Positions 1-12,260 are shown, numbered from the stretch's first letter. The stretch is 64,000 nucleotides of DNA from Oscillospiraceae bacterium (GCA_009783695.1 WRCY01000003.1:27512-91511), one strand, 5' to 3'. A program made the numbers and translations. Notes: generated from the letters alone by a model not told the origin.

Positions 1-5
1 TCGTA

Positions 6-533
6 ATGCTCGATAAAGACTTTATTGTCTGGAAGAAGCTTGAACTGGGAGATTCCGTCGTAGCTGCACACCGCGAGGATTTAAATCCCGGTGTTTACCC
101 TGATGTAAGCTACTTTCAAATGCAGACGGGCTATAGGTTTAATCCTTATTTTAACTATACAGCTTTACCGCTTAATACAGCTTTTCTGTACCTGCCCGAT
201 GAAGATTTCAAGCAGTTTTACGTTAATATGGCGATTGAGTTTATGAAGTCTGCACATGATTGCAGCGATTATCTGCGCTACATGGTTTATGCGGAGCAGC
301 GGCTGCTCGCGCTCTGCGCGGATTTTCTGAAACATCCGGTAGAAACGCTGCTCGATAAGGACAGGCTGTTTGAGCCGCAAGCAGATTACACGCACCTATG
401 GGGCGAGAAGCAGAAAATGCGTGACAACCCCGATGCCGAGCGGGAGTTCAACACCCGCTGCCGGGCGCGAATCATGCGGGATTTCCCCGGTTACGAGCAT
501 ATTATCAGTATAATTGAAAGGATAAAACCTTGA
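6..533 (+). CDS. hypothetical protein, possibly the C-terminal part of a longer CDS truncated by the window edge
   Basis: 175 aa ORF at window edge; no RBS visible upstream because the window starts 5 nt before the ATG. Confidence 0.6.
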   Translation: MLDKDFIVWKKLELGDSVVAAHREDLNPGVYPDVSYFQMQTGYRFNPYFNYTALPLNTAFLYLPDEDFKQFYVNMAIEFMKSAHDCSDYLRYMVYAEQRLLALCADFLKHPVETLLDKDRLFEPQADYTHLWGEKQKMRDNPDAEREFNTRCRARIMRDFPGYEHIISIIERIKP

Positions 534-555
534 AATATACTCTTATTAAATGTAG

Positions 556-2220
<1,665 letters not shown>

Positions 2221-2294
2221 TGAATATGGAATAATGAATAGAATCCGTCGCCGCAGGCGACACAACAATTTTTCATTGTTAATTGGTGAATAAA

Positions 2295-4496
2295 ATGAAC
2301 CCTAAACCTTACATGGATAACCGCGAGCTCTCATGGCTCAAGTTTAATGCGCGCGTGCTTGAGGAAGCCGAGGACGCGGGTGTTCCGCTGTTTGAGCGTC
2401 TGCGTTTTCTCTCCATCTTCCGCTCAAACATGGACGAGTTTTTCATGATACGCGTAGGAGGCCTTGGCGACCAGCTGCACCTTAAAAAAGAAAGGCTCGA
2501 CACCAAAACTTTCCTCAGCGCGGCAGAGCAGCTGACGCTTATTTCCGAGCGGGTAAAGGAACTTATTCCGCGGTTTACGGAAAGCTACAGCGAGGTAATG
2601 CGGGCTCTCGCACGTGAGGATATTCTTATTCAAGTTCGCCCTGAAAACAAGCACTGCACGCCCGGGAAAACCGCGCTTTCGGCAAGTGACGAGGAGTTTC
2701 TGCGTGCACAGTTTGAGCAGGAGGTTCTGCCGTTTCTCACGCCGTCGGTCATAGACAAGCGGCATCCGAATCACTTTTTGCGGAATCTTGAGCTTTACGC
2801 TGCCGCGTTCTTAAAGAAAGCGGGCTCGGACAAGCAGGAAAAAGGCGGCAATACGATGGTCGGAATCGTGCCGGTACTGTCGCAGGGCGTGTTTAAACGT
2901 GTGTTTTATTTACCGTCAGAGAACGAAGCCGTACGGTTTATACTTGTTGAAGATTTGATTTTATACTACCTTGATAAAGTTTTCAATAATTACGTCATCA
3001 CAGGAAAAGCTATCTTTAAGATTACAAGAAACGCCGACCTTGACGTGAACGAGGCAGTTTTCGATGAGGATATGGAGCTCGATTTCCGCGAAATCATGGA
3101 GGAAATGCTCAAGAAGCGCATAAAGCTCACGCCTGTTAGGATTGATTTCACAGGCGAGAATATCCCGGAGGATTACCAAAAAATCGTTTCAAAGCTGAAC
3201 CTGAATTTAAAAGACAGCTTCACGTTCCTGCTTGAGGCGCCGCTTGATTTTACTTTTATCGGCGAGCTTGAGGAAAAATTAAAAGACAGGCAGGAACTTT
3301 TTTATGAAAAACTAAGTCCGCGGCAGGCATTTCTTGCTGACCCGAACGAGAAGATTCTGAAGCAGCTCGACAAAGGCGATATTCTGCTTTGCTATCCTTA
3401 TGAGAGCATTAACACGTTTATAAAGCTTTTGGAGGAGGCTGCCGCAGACCCTCTTGTCGTTTCGATTAAAATTACGCTCTACCGCGTGGCGCGGGACAGC
3501 AAGGTCATCAACGCGCTGATTACCGCCGCCGAAAACGGCAAGGACGTACTCGCTTTGGTTGAGCTGCGCGCGCGGTTTGACGAGGAAAATAACATCGGCT
3601 GGTCGGTGCGGCTTGAAGACGCAGGCGTAAACGTTATGTACGGGCTCGAGGACTTAAAAGTCCACTCGAAGCTACTGTTAATCACCAAAAAAAGCGGGCA
3701 GGGAATAAAATACTACACCCAAATAGGCACCGGGAACTATAACGAGCGTACGTCAAGGCTTTACACCGATTTCACATTAATGACGAGCGCGCAGGACATA
3801 GGCTCGGACGCTTCGCTGGTTTTCAACGCGCTGTCCGTGGGCACAACGGTCAGCAACACGAGTACGCTTTGGGTCGCGCCCAAGGGATTAAAGCCGCGTG
3901 TTGTTGAGATGCTCGACACTGAAATAATTTACGGAAAAGAGGGATACATCGGCTTCAAGCTCAACTCCCTCACTGACCGTGACATAATAGAAAAGCTTGT
4001 TGAAGCAAGCAAGAAGGGCGTTAAAATCGAGTTGCTTGTGCGGGGGATTTGCTGTCTGATTGCGGGCGTTCCGGGGGAAACCGAGAATATAACGGTGACG
4101 TCGGTAGTCGGGCGGTTTTTGGAGCACAGCAGGGTTTATATTTTCGGGCGCGGCGGCAGGCAGAAAATCTATATCTCATCGGCTGATTTTATGACGCGCA
4201 ACACCGAGAAGCGCGTGGAGGTCGCTTCGCCCGTCCGCGACCCGCGTACACGCGAGCTTATACTTGAAGATTTTAACGCGCTTCTTCATAATAACTCAAA
4301 AGCGCGCGTGCAAAACAACGCAGGAGTCTACGAAAAATCTCAGCCGAACGAAAGCGATAAGGACACGCAGACAGAGCTTTATAAGCTCGCGTATAAACGC
4401 GAGCGGGAACGCGATTTTAACAGGATTAAACCTAAAAAAATATCATGGTTCAAAAGAATAATCGGTAAGATTAAGTTTGAAAATAAACACAACTGA
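2295..4496 (+). CDS. ppk1: polyphosphate kinase 1
   Basis: NRELSWLKFNARVLEEA start, VHSKLLLITKK active-site region, TGNYNERTSRLYTDF. Confidence 0.95.
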   Translation: MNPKPYMDNRELSWLKFNARVLEEAEDAGVPLFERLRFLSIFRSNMDEFFMIRVGGLGDQLHLKKERLDTKTFLSAAEQLTLISERVKELIPRFTESYSEVMRALAREDILIQVRPENKHCTPGKTALSASDEEFLRAQFEQEVLPFLTPSVIDKRHPNHFLRNLELYAAAFLKKAGSDKQEKGGNTMVGIVPVLSQGVFKRVFYLPSENEAVRFILVEDLILYYLDKVFNNYVITGKAIFKITRNADLDVNEAVFDEDMELDFREIMEEMLKKRIKLTPVRIDFTGENIPEDYQKIVSKLNLNLKDSFTFLLEAPLDFTFIGELEEKLKDRQELFYEKLSPRQAFLADPNEKILKQLDKGDILLCYPYESINTFIKLLEEAAADPLVVSIKITLYRVARDSKVINALITAAENGKDVLALVELRARFDEENNIGWSVRLEDAGVNVMYGLEDLKVHSKLLLITKKSGQGIKYYTQIGTGNYNERTSRLYTDFTLMTSAQDIGSDASLVFNALSVGTTVSNTSTLWVAPKGLKPRVVEMLDTEIIYGKEGYIGFKLNSLTDRDIIEKLVEASKKGVKIELLVRGICCLIAGVPGETENITVTSVVGRFLEHSRVYIFGRGGRQKIYISSADFMTRNTEKRVEVASPVRDPRTRELILEDFNALLHNNSKARVQNNAGVYEKSQPNESDKDTQTELYKLAYKRERERDFNRIKPKKISWFKRIIGKIKFENKHN

Positions 4497-4553
4497 ATCG
4501 GGGAAAAAGTTGTTTTCATTCCACTTTTGTGAAGAAAGTATTTAATGAAAATA
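4491..4553 (+). repeat. dispersed 5' leader repeat, copy before GNAT gene (not abutting the start)
   Basis: aactgaatcggggaaaaagttgttttcattccacttttgtgaagaaagtatttaatgaaaa. Confidence 0.9.
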
Positions 4554-4633
4554 AACGTGATAATTAAAACTCGCGTAAGTATAAATGAATTTACACAATT
4601 AAACGATACAGAAAAGGAAAGGAAAGTTATTAA

Positions 4634-5116
4634 ATGTATAATGTGAAAGAAATAACGCGGGACGAAGTTCCGGCGAGCGCGGAAATAATAAGGCAGTCAT
4701 TCAGAACTGTAGCCGATGAATTCGGCATTAACGAGGAGAACACGCCGACGCACGGAACGTTCTTGAAAGATGAAAAGCTGCTTGAAAATTTTGACAGAGG
4801 TATAAAAATGTTCGGCTTGTTCGAGTGGGAAAAGCAGGTCGGATTTGTCGCGGTTGAAACCAGGGACGGCGAGAATTATTATGTCGAAAAGCTCGCAGTT
4901 CTGCCCGGCTACCGGCACAGGAGAGGCGGCAAGGATTTAATGAAAGCCGCCGAGGAATATATCAGAAATGAGGGCGGGAAGTTGATTTCAATCGGGATTA
5001 TTTACGAAAATAAAGTGCTTCTGGAATGGTATACAAATCTCGGTTACGAGGAAGCGGGAACAAAAAATTTCCCGAATTTCCCGTTCACCGTATGCTTTAT
5101 GAAAAAAGAAGTATAA
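4634..5116 (+). CDS. GNAT family N-acetyltransferase
   Basis: VEKLAVLPGYRHRRGGKDLMKAAE acetyl-CoA binding motif A. Confidence 0.85.
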   Translation: MYNVKEITRDEVPASAEIIRQSFRTVADEFGINEENTPTHGTFLKDEKLLENFDRGIKMFGLFEWEKQVGFVAVETRDGENYYVEKLAVLPGYRHRRGGKDLMKAAEEYIRNEGGKLISIGIIYENKVLLEWYTNLGYEEAGTKNFPNFPFTVCFMKKEV

Positions 5117-5120
5117 AAGC

Positions 5121-5199
5121 TTGAAAATAACCGGCACCGAATCGGGGAAACGAAACTTTTCATTCATTGTCGGTATTAAAAGGACATGGTGAAAAAATG
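5121..5199 (+). repeat. dispersed 5' leader repeat, divergent copy before polA
   Basis: ttgaaaataaccggcaccgaatcggggaaacgaaacttttcattc...aaaaggacatggtgaaaaaatg. Confidence 0.75.
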
Positions 5200-7557
5200 A
5201 GATTATTGGTAATTGACGGCAACAGCATAGCCAACCGTGCGTTCTACGGAATCCGCCCGCTTTCTAATAAAGCAGGTGTGCCGACGCACGCTGTGACGGG
5301 TTTCATGAACATTTACCTGAAGCTGCAGAAGCAGTTTAAACCCGATGCGGCAGCGGTTGCTTTTGATGTGAGGAAGCCGACTTTCCGGGCAAAAATATAC
5401 CCGGAGTATAAGGCGAACCGCAAAGGCATGCCGGACGAACTCGCCGTTCAGTTACCCTATATAAAACAGCTCCTCTCCGCACTCGGCGTGGCTGTGCTTG
5501 AGCAGGAGGGCTTCGAGGCCGATGATATTTTAGGCACGCTGGCAAACGCCGCAAATGCATCTGCAAACGAGTGCATACTCGCTACCGGCGACCGCGACGC
5601 CTTTCAGCTCGTGAACGAAAAAGTCAGTGTTAATCTTGCTAAAACAAACGACGACACAGTTTTCACACCGGAGCTTATACGCGAAACCTACGGAATTTCG
5701 CCAGCGCAGATGGTTGACGTGAAAGCGCTGATGGGCGATTCAAGCGATAATATACCCGGAGTAAAAGGAATAGGCGAGAAAACAGCTTTCGATTTGATTC
5801 AAAAGTACGCAGGAATTGATGAAATCTATGAGAATTTAGATTCGCTTGAAATTTCGGCGGGCGTGAAAAAGAAGCTGTCCGACGGACGGGAAATGTGCTT
5901 TTTAAGCCGTGAGCTCGGTACAATTGCGCTTGATGTTCCGATATCGACCGCATACGGCGATTATGTTTTACACGGACGTGACGACGCAAAGCTCGGGCAA
6001 ATTTTAAACGAGCTTGAAATGTTTTCGTTCTTAAAAAAGTTCAATGTTACTGCAGGGAATGATGCTTCCGCCGTATTGCAGGAACCTACGAAAGCGGCGG
6101 AAGAATCAGCCGGGTTTATATCATTAAAGGAAGCAACGGAGTCAGATACTGATGAGTTTTTAAGCGGTGATGAGCCTAAAAGAACACACGATTTAAAAGC
6201 GTTGTGGAATCATGCGTTTGAGCGCGGCATAAGAATTAAAAACGTGGTTTTCGATACGGTACTGGCGGCGTACCTGCTCGGCTTAAACCCTGATGAACAC
6301 ACGCCCGAGTGGCTTTACGGCAAACTTTGCGCCGAGGATATGACGGAGCTTTTGAAAGACATAGAAATCCCGCTGACAGAAGTGCTCGTCAGCATGGAGC
6401 GTGCGGGAATCGAGCTTGACAAGGACGGAATAGGGGCTTTCGGCAAGGAGCTTGAAAGCGATATTGACAGAATCCAAAGCGAGATTTATGAGCTTGCAGA
6501 CGCGGTTTTTAACATCTCGTCGCCGAAGCAGCTCGGCGAGATTTTGTTCGATAAATTAATGCTGCCGCACGGCAAGAAAACAAAAACAGGTTACTCAACA
6601 AACGCCGACGTGCTCGAGAACCTGATGGATAAACATGATATAATCCCGCTTATAATCGAGTTCCGCGCACTTACGAAGCTCAATTCAACCTACGTCGCGG
6701 GCTTGCTCAAGCTCGTCGGCGAAGACAGCAGAATTCACACGACTTTCATGCAGACAATCACGCGCACGGGGCGCATTTCCTCGGTCGAGCCGAATATTCA
6801 GAACATTCCCGTAAGAACTGCCAGAGGCAGGCAGATGCGACGGTTTTTCCGCGCTAAAAGCGGGCATATGCTGGTAGACGCCGACTATTCGCAGATTGAA
6901 CTGCGCGTTCTTGCGCATATTTCCGGCGATGAAATCATGAAGCAGGCGTTCAGTGAGGACGCGGATATTCACACGATTACGGCGGCGCAGGTGTTTAATC
7001 AGCCGCCGGAGTGGATAACGCCCGAGCTGCGGACCGCGGCAAAAGCCGTAAATTTCGGCATTGTTTACGGCATTGGCGCATTCTCGCTCGCCAAGGACAT
7101 TGACGTCAGCGTCAGCGAAGCGAAGAGTTATATCGAGAGCTATCTCGCAAAGTATAAAGGCGTGAAAACCTACATGAATACTGTGATTGCAGGTGCGAAA
7201 AAAAGCGGCGGCGTTTCAACAATGTTCGGACGCAAAAGATACATCACCGAAATAAATTCAACAAACAAAATCGTCGAATCCGCAGGCAGGCGAATAGCGC
7301 AAAACACGCCGATTCAAGGCACGGCGGCGGATATAATCAAGCTTGCGATGATTCGGGTGTATAACAGAATTCGTGAGAAGGGCTTAAAGGCGCGGCTGAT
7401 TCTGCAGGTTCACGACGAACTTATTGTCGAGGCGCCTGTGAACGAAATGTTCGAGGTTGAGAAGCTGCTTAAAGAAGAAATGGAAGCTGCGGCAACGCTG
7501 TCCGTACCGCTCTTAGCGGACGTGAAAAGCGGCAAGACTTGGTTTGACGCGCACTGA
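5197..7557 (+). CDS. polA: DNA polymerase I (5'-3' exonuclease plus polymerase; 3'-5' exonuclease region shortened)
   Basis: GDSSDNIPGVKGIGEKTA and DYSQIELRVLAHISGD, VNFGIVYGIGAFSL, QVHDELIVEAP motifs. Confidence 0.95.
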   Translation: MRLLVIDGNSIANRAFYGIRPLSNKAGVPTHAVTGFMNIYLKLQKQFKPDAAAVAFDVRKPTFRAKIYPEYKANRKGMPDELAVQLPYIKQLLSALGVAVLEQEGFEADDILGTLANAANASANECILATGDRDAFQLVNEKVSVNLAKTNDDTVFTPELIRETYGISPAQMVDVKALMGDSSDNIPGVKGIGEKTAFDLIQKYAGIDEIYENLDSLEISAGVKKKLSDGREMCFLSRELGTIALDVPISTAYGDYVLHGRDDAKLGQILNELEMFSFLKKFNVTAGNDASAVLQEPTKAAEESAGFISLKEATESDTDEFLSGDEPKRTHDLKALWNHAFERGIRIKNVVFDTVLAAYLLGLNPDEHTPEWLYGKLCAEDMTELLKDIEIPLTEVLVSMERAGIELDKDGIGAFGKELESDIDRIQSEIYELADAVFNISSPKQLGEILFDKLMLPHGKKTKTGYSTNADVLENLMDKHDIIPLIIEFRALTKLNSTYVAGLLKLVGEDSRIHTTFMQTITRTGRISSVEPNIQNIPVRTARGRQMRRFFRAKSGHMLVDADYSQIELRVLAHISGDEIMKQAFSEDADIHTITAAQVFNQPPEWITPELRTAAKAVNFGIVYGIGAFSLAKDIDVSVSEAKSYIESYLAKYKGVKTYMNTVIAGAKKSGGVSTMFGRKRYITEINSTNKIVESAGRRIAQNTPIQGTAADIIKLAMIRVYNRIREKGLKARLILQVHDELIVEAPVNEMFEVEKLLKEEMEAAATLSVPLLADVKSGKTWFDAH

Positions 7558-7592
7558 CAAACAATTGACAATGTACAATTGCGAGGAAATTT

Positions 7593-8012
7593 ATGAGGAA
7601 TATCTTAATAGTTTGTACTGCTAATCAAACGCGCAGCCTGATGGCTATGGAAGTTGCGAATCACATTGCGCAGATTTCCGGTAAAGCAGATGAACTGCGC
7701 TTCGACAGTGCGGGAACCGCCGTAATGGGAAGCGAGAGCGACCCCGCGGCGAAGCGGCTGCTGGCGGAAGCCGGCATTGAATCCACGCACAGCCCCACGC
7801 ATTTTTCTTATTTGGAACTTGACGATTACGACGAGATTCACGTAATGACCGGCAGGCACAAGACTGCACTCTGCGCTTATAACAAAAGCGCGGATTTGGA
7901 AAGGAAAATCAAGGTTTTAAACGTAGACGACCCGTACGGACGAGGCACCCGCGAGTATCAGAGCTGCCTTGAAAAGTTAAAAGGATTTTATGAGAAATTT
8001 ATTAACGGCTGA
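7593..8012 (+). CDS. low molecular weight protein-tyrosine phosphatase family protein
   Basis: N-terminal CTANQTRS (CX5R) P-loop and DDPYGRG near the C-terminus. Confidence 0.85.
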   Translation: MRNILIVCTANQTRSLMAMEVANHIAQISGKADELRFDSAGTAVMGSESDPAAKRLLAEAGIESTHSPTHFSYLELDDYDEIHVMTGRHKTALCAYNKSADLERKIKVLNVDDPYGRGTREYQSCLEKLKGFYEKFING

Positions 8013-8394
8013 GCAGATTTTCGGCATAGAGCAGAAAAGCTTTGACGAACCGTGGAGCATGGAAATGATTACGGCACAGTTGAATTCCGGGAACAGCACG
8101 ACGCTCATCAAGACCGTGAACGGTGTTCCCGCCGGCTACGCGACGGGATTAAAACTTGAGGAAGAATCTGAACTTTACCGCATCGCAGTGCTCCCCGAAT
8201 ACCGCGGACAAGGCATAGCGAAAGAGCTGCTCGCACGGTTCATAGAGAAGTGCGAAGGCGATATATTTTTGGAAGTCCGCTCGAGAAACACAGCGGCTGT
8301 TCATCTTTATAAAAGCGCGGGTTTCAAGCAGGCGGGGCTGCGGAAGAATTATTACGGAGACGACGACGCTTTGATATTCAAGAAAGAAGTTTAA
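7990..8394 (+). CDS. rimI: ribosomal protein S18-alanine N-acetyltransferase-like GNAT protein
   Basis: IAVLPEYRGQGIAKELL and FLEVRSRNTAAVHLYKSAGFK; overlaps the preceding CDS by 23 bp. Confidence 0.85.
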   Translation: MRNLLTAEQIFGIEQKSFDEPWSMEMITAQLNSGNSTTLIKTVNGVPAGYATGLKLEEESELYRIAVLPEYRGQGIAKELLARFIEKCEGDIFLEVRSRNTAAVHLYKSAGFKQAGLRKNYYGDDDALIFKKEV

Positions 8395-8538
8395 AATAAA
8401 ACCGAATCGGGGAAATGTTGTTTTCATTTTGCTTTTGTGAAGAAAGGGCTTAATGAAAACAAGTTTAAAATAAATGAAACCGAATCGGGGAAAACGTTGT
8501 TTTCATTTTGCTTTTGTGAAGAAAGGACTTAATTAAAA
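8388..8538 (+). repeat. dispersed 5' leader repeat, two tandem copies (79-bp period) before pdxK
   Basis: gtgaagaaagg occurs at 8437 and 8516. Confidence 0.95.
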
Positions 8539-9384
8539 ATGCATGAAATAAAAAAAGCGGCGGCAATTCACGACCTTTCGGGCTTCGGGCGGTGTTCGCT
8601 GACGGTGATTCTGCCGATTTTATCGGCGATGGGCGTACAAGTCTGCCCCGTCCCGACGGCAGTGCTCGCCACGCACACGGGCGGCTTCGGCAAGGTTGAA
8701 ATCAATGACCTTACCGATTTTATACCCCGTGCGCTAAAAAAATATAAGGAGCTCGGAATAAACTTTGATGCAGTATACAGCGGCTTTCTCGCTTCTGAAA
8801 AGCAAATCGACCACTGCCTTGACTTCTTTAAAAGCTATCCCGGCTCGCTTAAAGTCGTTGACCCCGTAATGGGCGACCACGGCAAGGTTTACAGCACGTA
8901 TACGCCGGAGCTTTGTGCAAGAATGTGCGAGCTCGCAAACATCGCGGATATAATAACGCCCAACGTCACCGAGGCGGCTATTTTACTCGGCGAGGAGTAC
9001 CGGCAAACATTAGACCTTGAAACGGCGAAGTGCTGGCTCCGGCGGCTTGGTGAACGCGCATCGGCTGTTGTTATAACGGGTGTTCGTCTTACGGACGAAA
9101 GCGTTGTTAATATCTGTACAGGCAAAAACGACCGGGCTGTTGTTGAGTGCGATTATGTGCCGCAGGATTACCCGGGTACCGGCGATATTTTCACCGCCGT
9201 GCTGACGGGCGGGCTGCTCAGAGGCGAAGAACTGCACGCTGCCGTGGACAGGGCGACAAGCTTTACGCAGACGGCAATCCGTGCGACTTATTTGCGCGCA
9301 GCGACACCGCGCAACGGCGTTGTTTTCGAGGAATTCCTGCCCATGCTTACATCAGATTATGCTAACATGCAGTTAAAACATTGA
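8539..9384 (+). CDS. pdxK: pyridoxal/pyridoxamine kinase
   Basis: AIHDLSGFGRCSLTVILPILSAMG, VVDPVMGDHGKVY, DYPGTGDIFTAVL (PfkB/ThiD fold). Confidence 0.85.
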   Translation: MHEIKKAAAIHDLSGFGRCSLTVILPILSAMGVQVCPVPTAVLATHTGGFGKVEINDLTDFIPRALKKYKELGINFDAVYSGFLASEKQIDHCLDFFKSYPGSLKVVDPVMGDHGKVYSTYTPELCARMCELANIADIITPNVTEAAILLGEEYRQTLDLETAKCWLRRLGERASAVVITGVRLTDESVVNICTGKNDRAVVECDYVPQDYPGTGDIFTAVLTGGLLRGEELHAAVDRATSFTQTAIRATYLRAATPRNGVVFEEFLPMLTSDYANMQLKH

Positions 9385-9425
9385 CTGCTTTACGGTCTTT
9401 TTACCGCCATATAAGAAAATAAAGC

Positions 9426-9454
9426 TTGAAATATTTCCCGAAATGTGGTAAAAT
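9426..9454 (+). promoter_or_regulatory. sigma-A-like promoter upstream of trmL
   Basis: TTGAAA-N17-TAAAAT. Confidence 0.7.
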
Positions 9455-9459
9455 ATACA

Positions 9460-9546
9460 GATGAAAAGTTTGAGAATAGAACTAAATCGGGAAAACGTTG
9501 TTTTCATTCCGCTTTTTGTGAAGAAAGGAATTAATGAAAACCAAAA
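9460..9546 (+). repeat. dispersed 5' leader repeat before trmL
   Basis: aaatcgggaaaacgttgttttcattccgctttttgtgaagaaaggaattaatgaaaa. Confidence 0.95.
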
Positions 9547-10029
9547 ATGACTTTAAACATCGTTCTCGTAGAGCCGCAAATCCCGCAGAACACCGGAAAC
9601 ATAGCCCGTACCTGCGCCGCAACCGGTGCGCGGCTTCATCTGGTGAAGCCGCTGGGCTTTGAGATTGACAGCGCAAAGCTGAAGCGCGCCGGGCTCGATT
9701 ACTGGGAGCTGCTTGATATTACCTATTATGACGGACTTGAGGATTTTATGAGCAGAGCCGCGGGGGAATGCTTTTTCTTCTCGACAAAGTCGCCGAAGCC
9801 TCATTCCGGCGTAATCTACCCCAACAACGCCTGTATAGTTTTCGGCAGGGAGGATAAAGGTTTACCTGAAGAATTGCTTTATGGAAACCTTGAGCGTTGT
9901 GTGCGAATCCCGATGATAAGCGACGCGAGAAGCCTTAACCTCTCAAACAGCGTCGCCGTGGGGGTTTACGAAGTGCTCAGACAATGGGGGTATCCGAATC
10001 TGCAGAACGCAGGAAAATTAAAAACATAA
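9547..10029 (+). CDS. trmL: tRNA (cytidine(34)-2'-O)-methyltransferase
   Basis: SPOUT signature: NIVLVEPQIPQNTGNIARTCAATGARLHLVKPLGF and FGREDKGLPEELL, IPMISDARSLNLSNSVAVGVYE. Confidence 0.93.
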   Translation: MTLNIVLVEPQIPQNTGNIARTCAATGARLHLVKPLGFEIDSAKLKRAGLDYWELLDITYYDGLEDFMSRAAGECFFFSTKSPKPHSGVIYPNNACIVFGREDKGLPEELLYGNLERCVRIPMISDARSLNLSNSVAVGVYEVLRQWGYPNLQNAGKLKT

Positions 10030-10051
10030 AGGACAAAGGAGAAGTACAAAA

Positions 10052-10924
10052 ATGAACAAAAAAACATGGTTAATCACAGACAGCGGATGCGACATTCCTG
10101 CGGGCTGGGAAAAGCTTCACGACATCGACATAATGCCGTTTTCCATTATGATTGACGACAAGGAATACTGGGAGCGGCTGGAATTAACGCCGCAGGAGTT
10201 TTATGAACTCGCGAACAATTATTCGGGAATCCCGACGACAAACCAGATTTTCGCGCCTCGTTTTGAGGAGAAGTTCCTTGAGTGCATCGAAAAAGGCGCC
10301 GAGGATATTATAATCGTGCTGATAAATTCCGCCGGCTCGCAGACCTACAACAACGCGCTTCAGGCGCGGGAAAACCTCGCGGCGGCGGGCAGACTCGGAA
10401 ACACTAAGATTCATATTATTGACAGCCACTGCTATTCTGTCTGTTATGGATATGCAGTCATTGAAGCCGCAAAAAAAATCAAGGCGGGTCAAACCGCGGA
10501 AAGCATAGTCGCATACCTCGAGGACTGGTTCAACTGTGCGGAAATATACCTGCTGACCTTTGACCTTCGTCACGCGAGAAAGTCCGGCAGAATCACTGCG
10601 GCGGCGAGCGTAGTGGGCGGACTGATGGGAATCAAGCCCGTCATATCCATGATAGACGATAAGACCACGGTGATTAAAAAAGCGCGCGGAGAGAAGAGTG
10701 CGGTCGAAGCCGCCGTTGACGTCATGATGGAGCGCATGGTTCCGGGTACGCCGTGGCTAATGCTGCGGACTACCGTTCTTGAAGCGGAGGACTACATGGT
10801 TGAACTCATGACCAAGAAAACCGGCAAGCCTCCTGCAGTCGAGAGCTATGTCGGCTCGGCGGTCGGCGCGAATGCCGGAACAAAGGCAATCGGCGTAATT
10901 ATCCGCGGCAAACCCAGAAGATAA
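10052..10924 (+). CDS. DegV family protein (fatty-acid binding fold)
   Basis: LITDSGCDIP, SGIPTTNQI, DLRHARKSGRITAAASVVGGLMGIKPVISM. Confidence 0.93.
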   Translation: MNKKTWLITDSGCDIPAGWEKLHDIDIMPFSIMIDDKEYWERLELTPQEFYELANNYSGIPTTNQIFAPRFEEKFLECIEKGAEDIIIVLINSAGSQTYNNALQARENLAAAGRLGNTKIHIIDSHCYSVCYGYAVIEAAKKIKAGQTAESIVAYLEDWFNCAEIYLLTFDLRHARKSGRITAAASVVGGLMGIKPVISMIDDKTTVIKKARGEKSAVEAAVDVMMERMVPGTPWLMLRTTVLEAEDYMVELMTKKTGKPPAVESYVGSAVGANAGTKAIGVIIRGKPRR

Positions 10925-10973
10925 GCATAAACAGCGGAATTATAAATTAATTTTAGTTTTTGGTAAAAACCAC

Positions 10974-11002
10974 TTGAAAAATTCTAAATAAAGTGGTAAA
11001 AT
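10974..11002 (+). promoter_or_regulatory. sigma-A-like promoter for pgk, overlapped by inverted repeat ACCACTT/AAGTGGT
   Basis: TTGAAA-N17-TAAAAT. Confidence 0.75.
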
Positions 11003-11042
11003 AAAATATAGGTATACCTATAAAAAGAAAAGGAACAAAAAA

Positions 11043-12260
11043 ATGGGCAAAAGCAATAAGAAAAACGTAAACGATTTAAATGTAAAAGGACGCAGAATCC
11101 TTGTAAGATGCGACTTCAACGTGCCGGTTAAAGACGGCGCAATCACAAACGATAAAAGAATCCAGGCCGCGCTCCCGACAATCAAAAAGCTTATGGAGGG
11201 CGGCGGGAAAGTAATACTTTGTTCACATCTCGGCAAACCCAAGAACGGGCCTGAAGATAAATTCTCGCTCGGGCTCGTCGGCGAAAGGCTCTCCGAGCTG
11301 CTCGGAAAGAACGTAGTCTTCGCTAAGGACGACACTGTCGTCGGCGATAACGCTAAGGCGGCGATTAGCGCTATGAACGACGGCGATGTTGTTCTGCTCG
11401 AGAACACGCGCTTCCGCGCGGAAGAAACCAAGAACGGCGAAGCGTTCAGCCGCGAGCTCGCCGAAATCTGCGACGACTACGTAAACGATGCGTTCGGCAG
11501 CGCGCACCGCGCCCACTGCTCGACTGCGGGCGTAACGGACTTCGTAAAGGGTCAGACTGCCGTCGGCTATCTGATGGAGAAAGAAATAGAGTTCCTCGGC
11601 AACGCGGTTGAAAACCCCGAAAGACCTTTTGTGGCTATCCTCGGCGGCGCCAAGGTTGCGGACAAACTGAACGTTATATCAAATCTTTTAGAAAAATGCG
11701 ATACGCTGATTATTGGCGGCGGCATGGCGTACACGTTTATGAAAGCGAAAGGATTTGAAATAGGTCACTCGCTCGTTGACGATGATAAGCTCGGCTATTG
11801 TACGGAAATGCTTGAAAAAGCGGAAAGCCTCGGAAAAAAGTTGCTTCTTCCGACAGACAACGTAGTCGCTAAGGACTTCCCGAACCCAATTGACGCACCG
11901 ATTGAAACTAAAACTGTGTGCGCGGACTGTATTCCGGCGGACTATATGGGGCTTGATATAGGCGAAGAAACAAGAAAGCTGTTCGGCGAAGCGGTTAAAA
12001 GCGCGAAAACCGTGGTTTGGAACGGGCCGATGGGAGTGTTTGAAAATCCGCAGCTCGCAGCTGGAACGCTTGAGCTTGCAAAGGTGGTCGCGGAGGCTGA
12101 CGCAGTGACCGTAATCGGAGGCGGTGACAGCGTCGCGGCGGTGACGCAGCTCGGCTTCGCGGACAAGATGAGCCATATTTCAACCGGCGGCGGCGCGTCG
12201 CTTGAATACCTTGAGGGCAAGGTTCTCCCTGGCATAAGAGTGATTCAAGATAAAGAGTAA
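11043..12260 (+). CDS. pgk: phosphoglycerate kinase
   Basis: [56 protein letters not shown]. Confidence 0.98.
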   Translation: MGKSNKKNVNDLNVKGRRILVRCDFNVPVKDGAITNDKRIQAALPTIKKLMEGGGKVILCSHLGKPKNGPEDKFSLGLVGERLSELLGKNVVFAKDDTVVGDNAKAAISAMNDGDVVLLENTRFRAEETKNGEAFSRELAEICDDYVNDAFGSAHRAHCSTAGVTDFVKGQTAVGYLMEKEIEFLGNAVENPERPFVAILGGAKVADKLNVISNLLEKCDTLIIGGGMAYTFMKAKGFEIGHSLVDDDKLGYCTEMLEKAESLGKKLLLPTDNVVAKDFPNPIDAPIETKTVCADCIPADYMGLDIGEETRKLFGEAVKSAKTVVWNGPMGVFENPQLAAGTLELAKVVAEADAVTVIGGGDSVAAVTQLGFADKMSHISTGGGASLEYLEGKVLPGIRVIQDKE

